DNA of 41,515 bases, taken from the NCBI GenBank assembly GCA_025924815.1, contig JAICHQ010000018.1:1-41515 (forward strand). The letters run 5' to 3'. Positions 1 through 8,447 of this stretch are shown in pieces. The DNA is from Nocardioides sp. GTDB lineage: Bacteria > Actinomycetota > Actinomycetes > Propionibacteriales > Nocardioidaceae. The notes under the pieces were generated by a model. The model did no database searches. It was given only the letters and a program-made list of their open reading frames with translations, and was not told the origin of the DNA. Each line of letters begins with the position of its first letter. Position 1 is the stretch's first letter. A program made the position numbers and the translations under genes.

Positions 1-510
1 CGCGGACCAGTCGCGGATGCGTTGCCACGCCCCGGTCGTGATCGGACCCCGACTCGGACTCACCGCGTAGCCGAACTCGCTCACCGGCACCGAAGTCGAG
101 CTCCCCCGCAGAAGAGGTCCGGCGAGCAGTCGGCGGAGGGTCTCGGGGCTGCCGATGTCGGCACCACGCATCCAGTACGCGTCGAACAGAAGACGCCGTA
201 CGTCGTCGGCCGCTCCCGCGCCGTAGGCCTCGGCGTACCCGGCGACGGCGGCACGGGTGTTCGGCCGGAACCCGGGCAGGGACCGGGGAAGCTCCTCTCC
301 GGGCAGCAACAGGCTCTCGAGCGAGCCGAGCTCACGCTCCAGGGCGTCGCGAGCGGCCACCTCCATCCCGCGACCGACCACCGGCAGCCGCGGATCCGAC
401 TCCACGGCCCGCCAGTCCACCGGCACCCCGGCCGCGACGAGGGCATCGACCCTCCGGCCGGCCAGGTAGCACGCCGGCGAGCCGAAGTCGGCATAGACCA
501 CCAAGGCCAT
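1..510 (-). CDS. DsbA-family thioredoxin-fold protein, partial (C-terminus beyond window)
   Basis: An open frame of 170 codons runs from an ATG at 510 to the window edge with no stop, so the C-terminus is missing. The start has a strong Shine-Dalgarno GGAGG about eight bases upstream. The N-terminus reads MALVVYADFGSPACYLAGRR, the first strand and active-site turn of DsbA/2-hydroxychromene-2-carboxylate isomerase-type proteins; the motif is SPxC, not CxxC, so classical disulfide oxidase activity is doubtful. No signal peptide is visible, suggesting a cytoplasmic protein. It is divergent from the TehA-type transporter. The family call is an inference from the N-terminal motif and overall length; the substrate is unknown. 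Confidence 0.6.
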   Translation of the reverse strand, partial: MALVVYADFGSPACYLAGRRVDALVAAGVPVDWRAVESDPRLPVVGRGMEVAARDALERELGSLESLLLPGEELPRSLPGFRPNTRAAVAGYAEAYGAGAADDVRRLLFDAYWMRGADIGSPETLRRLLAGPLLRGSSTSVPVSEFGYAVSPSRGPITTGAWQRIRDWSA

Positions 511-628
511 CGTGACCACCTCCGTCGGCACCGCTCGATGGTCGGGACCACCGCGACGCCTGAGTATTTACTATTCGATTGGTGAAAACGTTAGCATCGC
601 CGCGCTGGCTTCGAAAGCGCCCGAACCC
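511..628. promoter_or_regulatory. Divergent intergenic region with AT-rich patch
   Basis: Between the divergent DsbA-like and transporter genes lies an unusually AT-rich stretch (about 559-595, including TATTTACTATTCG and GTGAAAACGTTAGC) in otherwise G/C-rich DNA. This is the obvious place for both promoters. It argues that the transporter does not start at the in-frame ATG at 512, which would make this patch coding. No clear operator symmetry is seen. Confidence 0.4.
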
Positions 629-1708
629 GTGAGATGCGAGACTCCGTCGGTGGCTGACGAATTCGGAGCGCGCCTGGGCCGTGCGGTCGAGGGCCTCACG
701 CCGGGCTACTTCGCCCTGGTCATGGCGACGGGCATCATCTCGGTCGGCACGCACCTCGAGGGTCATCGCCTGATGTCGGATGTCCTTCTCGTGGTGTGCG
801 CCGGCGCCTTCGTCGTGCTGCTCGGCCTCACGACCGCGCGCTTCGTCGTCTACCGGCATGCCGTGGTCAGCGACTTCCTGGATCCGCGTCGGGCCTTCGG
901 CTTCTTCACATTCGTGGCCGGGACCAACGTCCTGGGGGTGCGCCTCGGAGTCGCCGGTCATCCGGGGGTCACCGCCGGTCTGCTCGTGGCGTCCGGGCTG
1001 GCCTGGCTGGTGCTGGGGTACGTCGTCCCGTGGACCGCCGTCCTGGGACGCGAGGAGCGTCCCGTGGTCGCCACCGCCAACGGGACCTGGTTCATCTGGG
1101 TGGTGGCCAGCCAGTCGGTGGCCGTCGCGGCGGCCACCATCGAACCGGTCTTCGACCAGGCGCGCCGAGAGCTGGCCGTGCTGGCCATCATGTCGTGGTC
1201 GGTCGGCGTGGCCCTGTACTGCGCCGCGGGGTTGATCGTGTCGCTACGGCTGATGCTCTACGCGTTCGGGCCGGAGGAGCTGACCCCGCCGTACTGGGTC
1301 TCCATGGGCGCGCTGGCCATCACCGTGCTGGCAGGCGCCCGCATCGTGCAGATGGCCGATGCGCCGATGGTGGCGGTGACCCGCGACCTGGTGGCCGGTC
1401 TGGCCGTGGTGTTCTGGGCCTTCGCCACCTGGCTGATCCCGGTGCTGGTGGCCGCCGGCTGGTGGCGCCATGCCCACTGCCGGGTCCCGCTGGTGTACGA
1501 GGCGACCCTGTGGAGCATGGTGTTCCCTCTGGGCATGTACGCGGTCGCCGGCATCTACCTCGGCCGGGCCGACCACCTGCCGATCGTGGAGGGCGTCGGC
1601 CGAGCGGGGCTGTGGGTGGCCCTCGCCGCCTGGGTGCTGGTCTTCACGGCCATGTGCTGGCACGTGTTCCGGACCGTGCTCGTGACGCGGCCCTCCGCGG
1701 CCGCGTAA
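629..1708 (+). CDS. TehA/SLAC1-type transporter (tellurite resistance/C4-dicarboxylate transporter family)
   Basis: The product is about 359 residues, almost entirely hydrophobic, with roughly ten membrane segments. It opens with the family signature LTPGYFALVMATGIIS, which in tellurite-resistance/dicarboxylate (TDT) proteins forms the first membrane helix. Members move C4-dicarboxylates, sulfite, chloride or other anions through the inner membrane; the substrate cannot be told here. The start is uncertain: GTG at 629 or 650 leaves a short cytoplasmic lead, whereas the more upstream ATG at 512 would translate the AT-rich promoter patch. It stands alone, divergent from a DsbA-like gene. No tellurite-resistance partner genes are nearby, so the resistance label should not be taken as a function. 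Confidence 0.75.
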   Translation: MRCETPSVADEFGARLGRAVEGLTPGYFALVMATGIISVGTHLEGHRLMSDVLLVVCAGAFVVLLGLTTARFVVYRHAVVSDFLDPRRAFGFFTFVAGTNVLGVRLGVAGHPGVTAGLLVASGLAWLVLGYVVPWTAVLGREERPVVATANGTWFIWVVASQSVAVAAATIEPVFDQARRELAVLAIMSWSVGVALYCAAGLIVSLRLMLYAFGPEELTPPYWVSMGALAITVLAGARIVQMADAPMVAVTRDLVAGLAVVFWAFATWLIPVLVAAGWWRHAHCRVPLVYEATLWSMVFPLGMYAVAGIYLGRADHLPIVEGVGRAGLWVALAAWVLVFTAMCWHVFRTVLVTRPSAAA

Positions 1709-1733
1709 GCACGGAGGGTCGAGGTCGGGCCCG

Positions 1734-1901
1734 TCACCAGTTGGCGGGCGGGTCGCTGGCGGGGAACGACTGAGCTCCCCACTGGTCGACCGCGTCCCAC
1801 GTCAGGTCCCAGGCCAGGGCATCGGGCACGGGCGTCTCGGCCGAGCGCGGGATGGTGGTGGAGTCGGTGTCCTGCACGGGTGTCTCGGCGACCAGCGCCA
1901 T
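1734..1901 (-). CDS. Small conserved-type protein, 55 aa
   Basis: A 55-residue acidic protein begins MALVAETPVQDTDS and ends with the tail QSFPASDPPANW, a C-terminal pattern I recognise from many small uncharacterised actinobacterial proteins. The ATG at 1901 is preceded by AAGGAG at good spacing, which fixes this start over an open frame that extends further upstream. There are no cysteines and no membrane segment. Function is unknown. It sits convergent with the transporter gene and downstream of the DUF488 gene on the same strand, about 120 bases away. Confidence 0.6.
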   Translation of the reverse strand: MALVAETPVQDTDSTTIPRSAETPVPDALAWDLTWDAVDQWGAQSFPASDPPANW

Positions 1902-1989
1902 GAGGTGCTCCTTCGGGTGGCCGGTACCTCCAGGGTGCTCCCCGGGGCGCCGCGGGGCAAGGCCCGGGCCCGGCCGGGTAACGCTCGCG

Positions 1990-2012
1990 GGGTTGCCGTA
2001 CGCCGGCAACCC
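1990..2012. terminator. Hairpin after DUF488 gene
   Basis: A perfect 9-bp inverted repeat (GGGTTGCCG / CGGCAACCC, loop TACGC) lies eight bases beyond the stop of the DUF488 gene on the minus strand. No T-run follows, as is common in high-GC actinomycetes. It probably ends the DUF488 transcript. Confidence 0.5.
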
Positions 2013-2019
2013 GGCCGGC

Positions 2020-2382
2020 TCAGTCCTGGAGGAGCTTGACGAGAACCGCTGCCTGGCTGATCTGGACGTTCTTGGTCGCGGTGAGGATCGTCACCCGATC
2101 GTGAGCCGTCATCGCGCGCAGGTGCCGCAGCGCCGCGGCCCGGTCGGGGTCCTGGAGCTCCTCGAGGTAGCGCGACCTGAACTCCTCGAACTTCTCCGGA
2201 GCATGGCCGTACCAGGTGCGCAGCGCGTCGGAGGGCGCCACGTCGGTGCACCACTCGTCCAGACCGGCCCTGGCCTTGCTCACGCCCCGCGGCCAGCGCC
2301 GGTCCACCAGCACGCGGATTCCGTCGTCGTCGGTGGGATCGTCGTAGATCCGCCGTAGCCGTACGTCGGGACGCTCTGCCAT
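2020..2382 (-). CDS. DUF488 family protein
   Basis: A 120-residue soluble protein with the DUF488 hallmarks RRIYDDPTDDDGIRVLVDRRWPRG-like start (a conserved D-R-x-W-P-R-G block near residues 27-33), WYGH and a central acidic-aromatic helix with FRSRYLEEL. The ATG at 2382 has an excellent AGGAGG upstream and so replaces an open frame extending to 2610. DUF488 proteins are small, cytoplasmic and of no established biochemical role. It lies between a small unknown gene and the PucR-type regulator, all on the minus strand but separated by more than 100 bases, so a shared operon is uncertain. Confidence 0.85.
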   Translation of the reverse strand: MAERPDVRLRRIYDDPTDDDGIRVLVDRRWPRGVSKARAGLDEWCTDVAPSDALRTWYGHAPEKFEEFRSRYLEELQDPDRAAALRHLRAMTAHDRVTILTATKNVQISQAAVLVKLLQD

Positions 2383-2524
2383 CGTTCGCCTCCTGCGACT
2401 CGCTGATGGGGCATGAGCACTGTTCCGGATGGTCGTCCGGGATGCAGCCCCGCCGGTCGGCCGGAAACGGGGTCTCGGACTGCCGGTCACCAGCAAGGTT
2501 CGCGCCGACGGGTGGGTATGCCGT

Positions 2525-3781
2525 TCACCCGGTGGGGTTGGGCACCTGGTGCTCGGGCCAGCCGAGGAGCTTCGCTCCGAGCACGGCGATCTGGAGGGTG
2601 AAGCGGTCACCGGGATCTAGAGGGTCGAAGCCGGTGAGCGACTTGGCCCGGTCGAGGCGGTAGGTCACCGCACGCACCGACAGATGGAGCCGGGCGGCCG
2701 CTGCGGTGGCCACACATCCGGAGTCGAAGTAGGCCGCGAGGGTCTCCAGGAGCGGCCCGGCACCCCCGCGGGCCTCCCGAAGGGGCTCCAGCACCGAATG
2801 GACCAGGTCGACGAGCGCCGGCTGGTCGCGAGCCAGCACCCGGTAGGTCAACACGTCGCGGGTCTCGACGATGGGCCCGCCCAGGTGCAGGCGCGTGGCC
2901 ATCGTCAGCCCCTCGCGGGCCTCTTCGTAGGAGCGGGCGATCCCGTACGCGCCCGGATGCGCTCGACCCACGGCCACGCGCCACGGCGAGCCCTGGCGGA
3001 GCCGGTTGAGCTCGCCGTGCACGATCTTGCCCAGATCACCGGTGCCCTTCAGCCCACCCGCCGTCGTGGACGCGCCGGTGGCGTCGGCGAGGGCCAGTAC
3101 GACGACCCGCCCGTCCTTGGTGGCGACCAGGACGTCGCGATCACCGAAGCGGTCGAGCACGACCCGTTCCAGCGCGGAGGTGGCCGCCGCGATCGAGGGG
3201 AGTCGCCGGCGCGGCTCCGCGAGGGCGACCTGGTGGGCGCGGGTGAGGTCCAGACCGAAGGGCTCCGCCCGCTCCACCAGCTCACTGAGGTGGGCGTCGC
3301 CGCGCAGGAGGTCCTCGACGAGCTCGCGTCGCAGCACCTCCTCGCGGCGTACGCGTTCGCGGCCGGCTTCGGCATGACCCTCCGCGAAAGACGCCACCGC
3401 GTCGTCGACGACCTGCAGCACGGCGGTCGCCGCGGCCCGCACCGCGCCGTTGTCACGACTCCGTACGACGGCGGGCAGCTCGGTCCAGACACGTCGCGCC
3501 GCGGACAGGTACAGGTCGACCCCTCGACCGGCCGCGACTCCCTGCTCGGCGGCGCGACGGCCCTGCCGACGTACGGCGGCGATCTGGGTGCGGCCCGGGA
3601 ACCGGCCGGACGTGGCCGCCTCGGCGAGCATCGGCAGGTACTCGCCCAGGAGCTCGGTCGGGACACCACCTGAGTCCTGGCTGGCCAGCTCGGCGACCCG
3701 ATCGAGCCAGCCGTCGTCATCGGCTCGTGCTGCCTGGCTCCCTGTGCGGGAGCCGCCCCGAGAGCGGTTCTCTTCGATCAT
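2525..3781 (-). CDS. PucR/CdaR-type transcriptional regulator
   Basis: The product is about 418 residues. The last 60 residues form the PucR-type helix-turn-helix domain: LLETLAAYFDSGCVATAAAA leads into a segment where LHLSVRAVTYRLDR provides the recognition helix. The middle third matches a GGDEF-like/CdaR insert region of this family (VALAEPRRRL onward), and the N-terminus is an all-helical region with KELR-type histidine-poor sequence. Proteins of this family sense small metabolites and control purine, amino-acid or sugar catabolism. The ATG at 3781 (MIEENRS) is preferred to an upstream start that would add a low-complexity 32-residue extension; its ribosome site is weak. The target gene is not evident from context. 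Confidence 0.8.
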   Translation of the reverse strand: MIEENRSRGGSRTGSQAARADDDGWLDRVAELASQDSGGVPTELLGEYLPMLAEAATSGRFPGRTQIAAVRRQGRRAAEQGVAAGRGVDLYLSAARRVWTELPAVVRSRDNGAVRAAATAVLQVVDDAVASFAEGHAEAGRERVRREEVLRRELVEDLLRGDAHLSELVERAEPFGLDLTRAHQVALAEPRRRLPSIAAATSALERVVLDRFGDRDVLVATKDGRVVVLALADATGASTTAGGLKGTGDLGKIVHGELNRLRQGSPWRVAVGRAHPGAYGIARSYEEAREGLTMATRLHLGGPIVETRDVLTYRVLARDQPALVDLVHSVLEPLREARGGAGPLLETLAAYFDSGCVATAAAARLHLSVRAVTYRLDRAKSLTGFDPLDPGDRFTLQIAVLGAKLLGWPEHQVPNPTG

Positions 3782-3983
3782 GCGCGTCCGTCCGCTCGCC
3801 CCTCGTCCACGACAGTAGCCGACACCGCACCCGGCACGGCACGGGCGGCCCGCCGAGGCCTTGCCGATCACGAGCAACGTCCACGGCCGGAAGTTGGCCG
3901 ATCAGGCACCCCGACGGTGCCGGCCTGGGTGGTGCATCGTGGGAGAACCGGGGTCCGGGCTTTCACTCCGAGAGGGCGAACCG

Positions 3984-4385
3984 ATGAGCGTGTTCCGGGT
4001 GGTGCGTCGAGGGTTGCGCTCCCTCCCCCGTCCGTCGTCGGCCCGCCTGGACGCCTGGCTGCGTGCCTTCTCCTATGCGGACTTCGGGTACGTCGTGGTG
4101 CCAGCGTCACCGGGTCCGGTCACCCTGACCGACGAGCAGCTCGCCGAGGGCTGGCGCACGACCTCCAGAATCCTGCGCCGATCGACGTCGACGGCACGGA
4201 AGGTGGCCGCGGTCGAGGAGCGCGAGTGGTATCTGGAGGAGTTCGCGCGGCGGAATCCGCGTGGGTTCGATGCCTGGCTCGCGTCCGGGTCTCGCGCTCC
4301 GGACGACCTGATGCCCTACCTGGGCGAGCACCGCCTCGAACCTGCCGCGATCGACTGGGACGAGCTCACCGGGGGACGCGGCTGA
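3984..4385 (+). CDS. Hypothetical protein, 133 aa
   Basis: A 133-residue soluble protein starting MSVFRVVRRGLRSLPRPSSA, with a basic N-terminus and an acidic, tryptophan-containing C-terminus (IDWDELTGGRG). A GAGAGGG motif lies ahead of the ATG at 3984, supporting this start over in-frame codons upstream. I do not recognise the family and see no cysteine, metal site, membrane helix or signal peptide. Codon usage is typical of the neighbours. It is a lone gene between the PucR regulator (divergent) and the flavin oxidoreductase (same strand, 100 bases downstream). Confidence 0.55.
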   Translation: MSVFRVVRRGLRSLPRPSSARLDAWLRAFSYADFGYVVVPASPGPVTLTDEQLAEGWRTTSRILRRSTSTARKVAAVEEREWYLEEFARRNPRGFDAWLASGSRAPDDLMPYLGEHRLEPAAIDWDELTGGRG

Positions 4386-4485
4386 CCGACCCCTGACCCA
4401 CCGGCGCCTCCCACATCGATGTCACGAACCTCACGACCCTCTCGTCAAGGCCCATGTACCCGCGAGAGACCTGTGAGGAGCAGAC

Positions 4486-5826
4486 ATGAGCACAGCGCCA
4501 GGAGCGCTCTTACCCGGCTTCGGCGGGGACGTCATCGTGCCCGACGACGCGGCGTACGAGACGGCCGGCCGGACGGTGCTGGCGTCGGGCACCCCGGCGT
4601 ACGTCCTGCGGCCGACGTCGGTGGCGGACGTGCAGGCAGCCGTCCGGTTCGCCGTCGGCGCCGGGTTGGACCTGTCCGTGCGCGGCGGCGGTCACAGCTT
4701 CGCGGGCTTCGGCACCAACGACGGCGGGGTCGTGATCGACCTCGGACGAATCGACGGGGTCGAGGTCACCGATCGTGACCGTGGCGCCGTCCGGATAGGG
4801 GGCGGCGCCACGTGGGGCCGGGTCGCGGACACCCTGGCTCCCCACGGGCTGGCCCTCTCGTCGGGAGACACCAGGAGCGTCGGGGTCGGCGGGTTGACCC
4901 TGAGCGGTGGCATCGGCTGGAAGGTCCGCAGGCACGGCCTGACCCTGGACAGCCTGGACGCCGCCCAGGTGGTGACGGCCGACGGCGAGGTCGTCCGGGC
5001 GAGCGCCGACGAGCACCCGGACCTGTTCTGGGCACTGCGGGGTGGAGGAGGCAACTTCGGCGTCGTCACCTCCTTCGAGTTCCGGGCGCAGCAGACGTCG
5101 GATGTCTTCGCGGGCACCCTCTCGTTCCCGGCCGCGGAGGCGGCCGTCGTGCTGCAGGGCTGGGCGGCGTACCTCGGCACCGCGCCGGACGAGCTCACCT
5201 CCAACGTCGTGTTCGCGAACCCGTTCCTGGGCGGGCCACAGGCGCCGGTCGAGGTGCTGGTCGTGTACGACGGCGACGACCCGCACCTGGCGGCCGAGGC
5301 GCTCGACCCGATCCGCCGGCTCGGCACGGTCGTCGCGGACGACGTCGCCCTGCGGCCCTACCACGAGGTCCTCGAGGAGGGTCTGGTCCCGCCTCCGGGC
5401 CTGGAGCTCTCGGTCCGGAGCGGGTTCGTCGAGACGGCGTCGGTGCCGGACGTGATCGGGATCCTCACCGAGGTCGGAGCGGCGGATCGCTCGCCGATCA
5501 TCGCCCTGCGCAGCCTCGGTGGCGCGGCGTCGCGCGTGCCGCGCGAGGAGACGGCGTACGCCCACCGCTCGGCGGCGCTGATGCTCGCGACCACCGTGAT
5601 CGGGCCCGCGCCGGCCGTCGAAGCGGCGCGGCCGGCACTCGACGGCGTCTGGGCCAGGCTCGCGCCACACGTGTCGGGTGCGTACGCGAACTTCCTCACC
5701 GGCGCCTCGGACGCCGACGTCGCCGCGGTCTACCCGGTCGCGACGTACCGCCGCCTGGTCCAGGTCAAGCAGGACTACGACCCCGGCAACGTGTTCGCCG
5801 CCAACCACAACGTCCGGCCCCGATGA
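4486..5826 (+). CDS. FAD-binding oxidoreductase, berberine-bridge-enzyme-like
   Basis: A 446-residue flavoprotein. The FAD_binding_4 (PCMH) domain covers about residues 35-200: LRPTSVADVQAAVRFA, then RGGGHS with His70, the residue that in this family binds FAD covalently, then VGVGGLTLSGGIGW. The second covalent Cys found in bicovalent relatives is not visible before VGVGG (here DTRS), so attachment is probably through His only. The C-terminal BBE motif ends DYDPGNVFAANHNVRP. The ATG has GTGAGGAG upstream. Such enzymes oxidise sugars, alcohols or secondary metabolites with oxygen; the substrate is not predictable. There is no export signal. It converges on the aldehyde dehydrogenase gene with a 37-base gap. 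Confidence 0.9.
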   Translation: MSTAPGALLPGFGGDVIVPDDAAYETAGRTVLASGTPAYVLRPTSVADVQAAVRFAVGAGLDLSVRGGGHSFAGFGTNDGGVVIDLGRIDGVEVTDRDRGAVRIGGGATWGRVADTLAPHGLALSSGDTRSVGVGGLTLSGGIGWKVRRHGLTLDSLDAAQVVTADGEVVRASADEHPDLFWALRGGGGNFGVVTSFEFRAQQTSDVFAGTLSFPAAEAAVVLQGWAAYLGTAPDELTSNVVFANPFLGGPQAPVEVLVVYDGDDPHLAAEALDPIRRLGTVVADDVALRPYHEVLEEGLVPPPGLELSVRSGFVETASVPDVIGILTEVGAADRSPIIALRSLGGAASRVPREETAYAHRSAALMLATTVIGPAPAVEAARPALDGVWARLAPHVSGAYANFLTGASDADVAAVYPVATYRRLVQVKQDYDPGNVFAANHNVRPR

Positions 5827-5863
5827 GGCCGCACGTCGTGGTCGGACAGGTGTGCCGCGATGC

Positions 5864-7204
5864 TCAGGAGACGGTGCGGATCAGCTTCTTGTTCACGAAC
5901 TCCTCGATGCCGAACCGGCCGAGCTCGCGGCCGAAGCCGGAGCGCTTGACCCCGCCGAACGGCATCTCGACGCCCTCGGCGCCGACGCCGTTGACGAACA
6001 CCATGCCGGCATCGATCTGGTCGGCCACCCGGGCCGCCTGGTCCGGGTCGTTGGTGTAGACGTAGGAGCCCAGGCCGTACGGCGTGTCGTTGGCGATGCG
6101 GACGGCATCGGCCTCGTCCTGCGCACGGAACACCATCGCCACCGGGCCGAACAGCTCCTGGTGGAAGGCCTCGCTGTCCTCGGAGACGCCGGTGAGCACG
6201 CCGGTGGGGTAGAACGCGCCCTTGCGCTCACCCTTGGTCTCCAGGTGGGCACCGGCGGCGACCGCGTGGGTGACCTGCTCCTCGAGCCGGTCGGCCGCGA
6301 GCTGTGACGAGAGCGGCCCCGTCTCCTGGGCCAGCATCTTCTCGGTGAACTTCGCCACGAAGTCGTCGTGCAGCTCGTCGGCGACGATGAACCGCTTGCC
6401 GGCGTTGCAGGCCTGCCCGGTGTTCTCCATCCGCGCCGAGACGGCCGCGTCTACGGTGGCGTCGAGGTCGTCGGAGCCCAGCACGATGAACGGGTCGGAC
6501 CCACCCAGCTCCAGCACCACCTTCTTCAGGTGGCGGCCGGCGGTGGCGGCGACGGCCGAGCCGGCGCGCTCGGAGCCGGTCAGCGAGACGCCCTGGATGC
6601 GCGGGTCGCCGATCAGCTGCTCGATCTGCTCGTTGGAGGCGTAGATGTTGACGTAGGCACCCTCCGGGAAGCCGGCGTCGCGGAAGATCTCCTCCAGGAT
6701 CCGGGCGGAGTCCGGGCACTGCGGGGCATGCTTGAGGAGCACCGTGTTACCCGCCGCGAGGTTGGGCCCCGCGAACCGGGCCACCTGGTAGGCCGGGTAG
6801 TTCCACGGCATGATCCCGAGGATCACCCCCAGCGGACGCCGGCGTACGACGGCCCGCCCCTCGCCCTCGAGCACCGGGATCTCCTCGTCGGCGAGGAACT
6901 CCTCGGCGTGGTCGGCGTAGTAGCCGTAGATGGCGGCGCTGAAGTCGACCTCCCCGCGAGCCTCGTCCACCGCCTTGCCCATCTCGCGGTTCATCGCGCC
7001 GGCGAGCTCCTCGCGACGCTCGGTGTGCAGCTCCGAGACCCGGCGTACGAGCGCGGCCCGATCGGCCGTGGCGCTGGTGCGGCCCCAGCTGGTGAAGGCC
7101 TCCTGGGCCGCTGCGACCGCGGCGAGCACCTGCTCGTCGGTGTCGGTGGGCACGTCGCTGATCCGCTCCCCCGTGCGAGGGTCGATCACTGCGTACTGGG
7201 TCAT
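5864..7204 (-). CDS. Succinate-semialdehyde-type NAD(P)-dependent aldehyde dehydrogenase
   Basis: A 446-residue aldehyde dehydrogenase. The active-site block is intact: MPWNYPAYQVARFAGPNLAA (residues 132-151) in the cofactor-binding region, LELGGSDPF with general base Glu232, and NTGQACNAGKRF with nucleophile Cys266. The sequence LLKHAPQCP and the short length fit the bacterial succinate-semialdehyde dehydrogenase GabD2-like branch, which oxidises the aldehyde to succinate in 4-aminobutyrate breakdown. No GABA transaminase gene is in the window, so the substrate is inferred from family resemblance only. The start ATG is followed by a normal N-terminus; the possible -10 (TAGTTT on the minus strand at 7271-7276) leaves a leader of about 66 bases. 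Confidence 0.85.
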   Translation of the reverse strand: MTQYAVIDPRTGERISDVPTDTDEQVLAAVAAAQEAFTSWGRTSATADRAALVRRVSELHTERREELAGAMNREMGKAVDEARGEVDFSAAIYGYYADHAEEFLADEEIPVLEGEGRAVVRRRPLGVILGIMPWNYPAYQVARFAGPNLAAGNTVLLKHAPQCPDSARILEEIFRDAGFPEGAYVNIYASNEQIEQLIGDPRIQGVSLTGSERAGSAVAATAGRHLKKVVLELGGSDPFIVLGSDDLDATVDAAVSARMENTGQACNAGKRFIVADELHDDFVAKFTEKMLAQETGPLSSQLAADRLEEQVTHAVAAGAHLETKGERKGAFYPTGVLTGVSEDSEAFHQELFGPVAMVFRAQDEADAVRIANDTPYGLGSYVYTNDPDQAARVADQIDAGMVFVNGVGAEGVEMPFGGVKRSGFGRELGRFGIEEFVNKKLIRTVS

Positions 7205-7307
7205 CTCGGTCCTTTCGTCGTGCGCGAGGTCGTCGGGGTCCCCGCGTAGACCACGGCGGGTCCTGGCCCCAAACTAGCCCAGGCCTGTCCGGTCGTTCAG
7301 CCCAGGC

Positions 7308-7321
7308 GGGACCAAAGCCCC
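7308..7321 (+). promoter_or_regulatory. Possible DosR/DevR-like box in divergent region
   Basis: The sequence GGGACCAAAGCCCC is close to the inner part of the actinobacterial DosR box (GGGACTWWAGTCCC), with two transitions at symmetric positions. It lies between the dehydrogenase and hemerythrin genes and just before a TACCCT -10-like hexamer at 7322-7327 pointing towards the hemerythrin. The intergenic region (7205-7481) has no other gene that I can support. Confidence 0.35.
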
Positions 7322-7481
7322 TACCCTCGCACCCGAGCCGGCGTTTCGATGGGCGTACGGCGGTGGGGCCGCCTCGCGCAGGGGGATCAACAAGCTGCTG
7401 GGCTGTGCCCGGCCTGGGTGCCCGATGTGCGGTCCCGCCGCTTTCCGCTACGACGACCGCACGGCTGGAGAAGGGGGACCC

Positions 7482-8123
7482 ATGACCGAGCACAAGACCA
7501 TGAACACCGTGATCCACGCGGCCTTCCGTCGCGATCTCGCGCGGTTCGACTCCGCGCTCGCCGGCTTCCCGGACGGATCGCACGAGCGGGCCCACCAGCT
7601 GGTGACGGCGTGGGACAACTACCAGTACCAGCTGCACCACCATCACCGCGACGAGGAGACGATCTTCTGGCCCACGTTCCGCGAGCTCGGCGCCGAGGAG
7701 TCGCTCACCACCGACCTGGGCGGCGAGCACGCCCGGATGCTGGCCGCCCTCGACCGTGCCGACGAGGTGATGCGACGTCTCGAGGGCGATCCGTCGACGG
7801 CACGTGCCACCGAAGCAAGGGCCGCGGTGGGCGAGCTCGGCGAGGTGCTGCAGGAGCACCTGGCCCACGAGGAGGCCGACCTCGAGCCCTGGTCGGCCAC
7901 CATCCTCGACACCCCGCAGATGAAGCGGGCGGAGGTGGCGGTGCGCAAGGCGCACAAGGGTGCCGCGGGCACGTTCGTCGCCTGGTTGCTCGACGGTGCC
8001 GGGCCCGACGACGTGGCGGGCTTGAAAAAGCAGATGCCGCCGCCGGTGGTCGCCGTCCTGAATGCGGTGCCGGGGCGGGCGTACCGCAAGAACGTCGCGA
8101 CCGTGTGGTCCGCTCAGAGGTAG
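7482..8123 (+). CDS. Hemerythrin-domain protein
   Basis: A 213-residue soluble protein whose first 150 residues form a hemerythrin-like four-helix bundle. The di-iron ligands are visible: His in helix 1 (NTVIHAAF), the cluster YQLHHHHRDEETIFWP in helix 2, GGEHARML in helix 3 and LQEHLAHEEADLEP in helix 4. Such proteins bind oxygen or sense oxygen, nitric oxide or iron; no second output domain is present, so binding or storage is more likely than signalling. The ATG at 7482 follows GAGAAGGGGG, a good ribosome site. The 3' end overlaps the convergent GroES-like gene by ten bases. A DosR-like box upstream would fit control by low oxygen, but this is speculative. Confidence 0.85.
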   Translation: MTEHKTMNTVIHAAFRRDLARFDSALAGFPDGSHERAHQLVTAWDNYQYQLHHHHRDEETIFWPTFRELGAEESLTTDLGGEHARMLAALDRADEVMRRLEGDPSTARATEARAAVGELGEVLQEHLAHEEADLEPWSATILDTPQMKRAEVAVRKAHKGAAGTFVAWLLDGAGPDDVAGLKKQMPPPVVAVLNAVPGRAYRKNVATVWSAQR

Positions 8124-8437
8124 AGGCCGGCGGTCTCGTCGCCGAGCCGGTCGGCCGCCACTGCGTGGACGTCGCGCTCGCGCATCACGACGTACGTCTC
8201 GCCCTGCACCTCGACCTCGGCCTTGTCCTCCGGGTCGAAGAGCACCCGGTCGTCGACCTGCACCGCCCGCGCGTGGGGCCCGGCTGCGACCACCCGTGAC
8301 CAGACCAGGCGGCGGGCGCCCATCGCCGCCGTCGCCGGGATCACGATGCCGCCGGACGAGCGCCGCTCGCCGCTCTCGCGGTCGACCTCGACCAGGATGC
8401 GGTCGTGCAGCATCTTGATGGGGAGCTTGTCGGACAC
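8114..8437 (-). CDS. GroES-like co-chaperonin family protein
   Basis: A 107-residue protein with the GroES beta-barrel pattern: IKMLHDRILVEVDRESGERR at the start, SSGGIVIPATA (mobile-loop region), VVAAGPHARAVQVDDRVLFD and the closing VMRERDVHAV. It is slightly longer than typical GroES and divergent in the mobile loop, and there is no groEL beside it, so it is a GroES-like paralogue and not the housekeeping co-chaperonin. In related actinomycetes this family sits next to DUF3618 and bcp genes, as here: the DUF3618 gene is ten bases upstream on the same strand, probably in one operon. Confidence 0.8.
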   Translation of the reverse strand: MSDKLPIKMLHDRILVEVDRESGERRSSGGIVIPATAAMGARRLVWSRVVAAGPHARAVQVDDRVLFDPEDKAEVEVQGETYVVMRERDVHAVAADRLGDETAGLYL

Positions 8438-8447
8438 AGCTCTGCTC

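Noticed and set aside
81..551. Minus-strand frame of 156 codons at the left edge
   Set aside because: Arg/Ser/Trp-rich shadow; the DsbA-like frame from 510 has a ribosome site and family motif.
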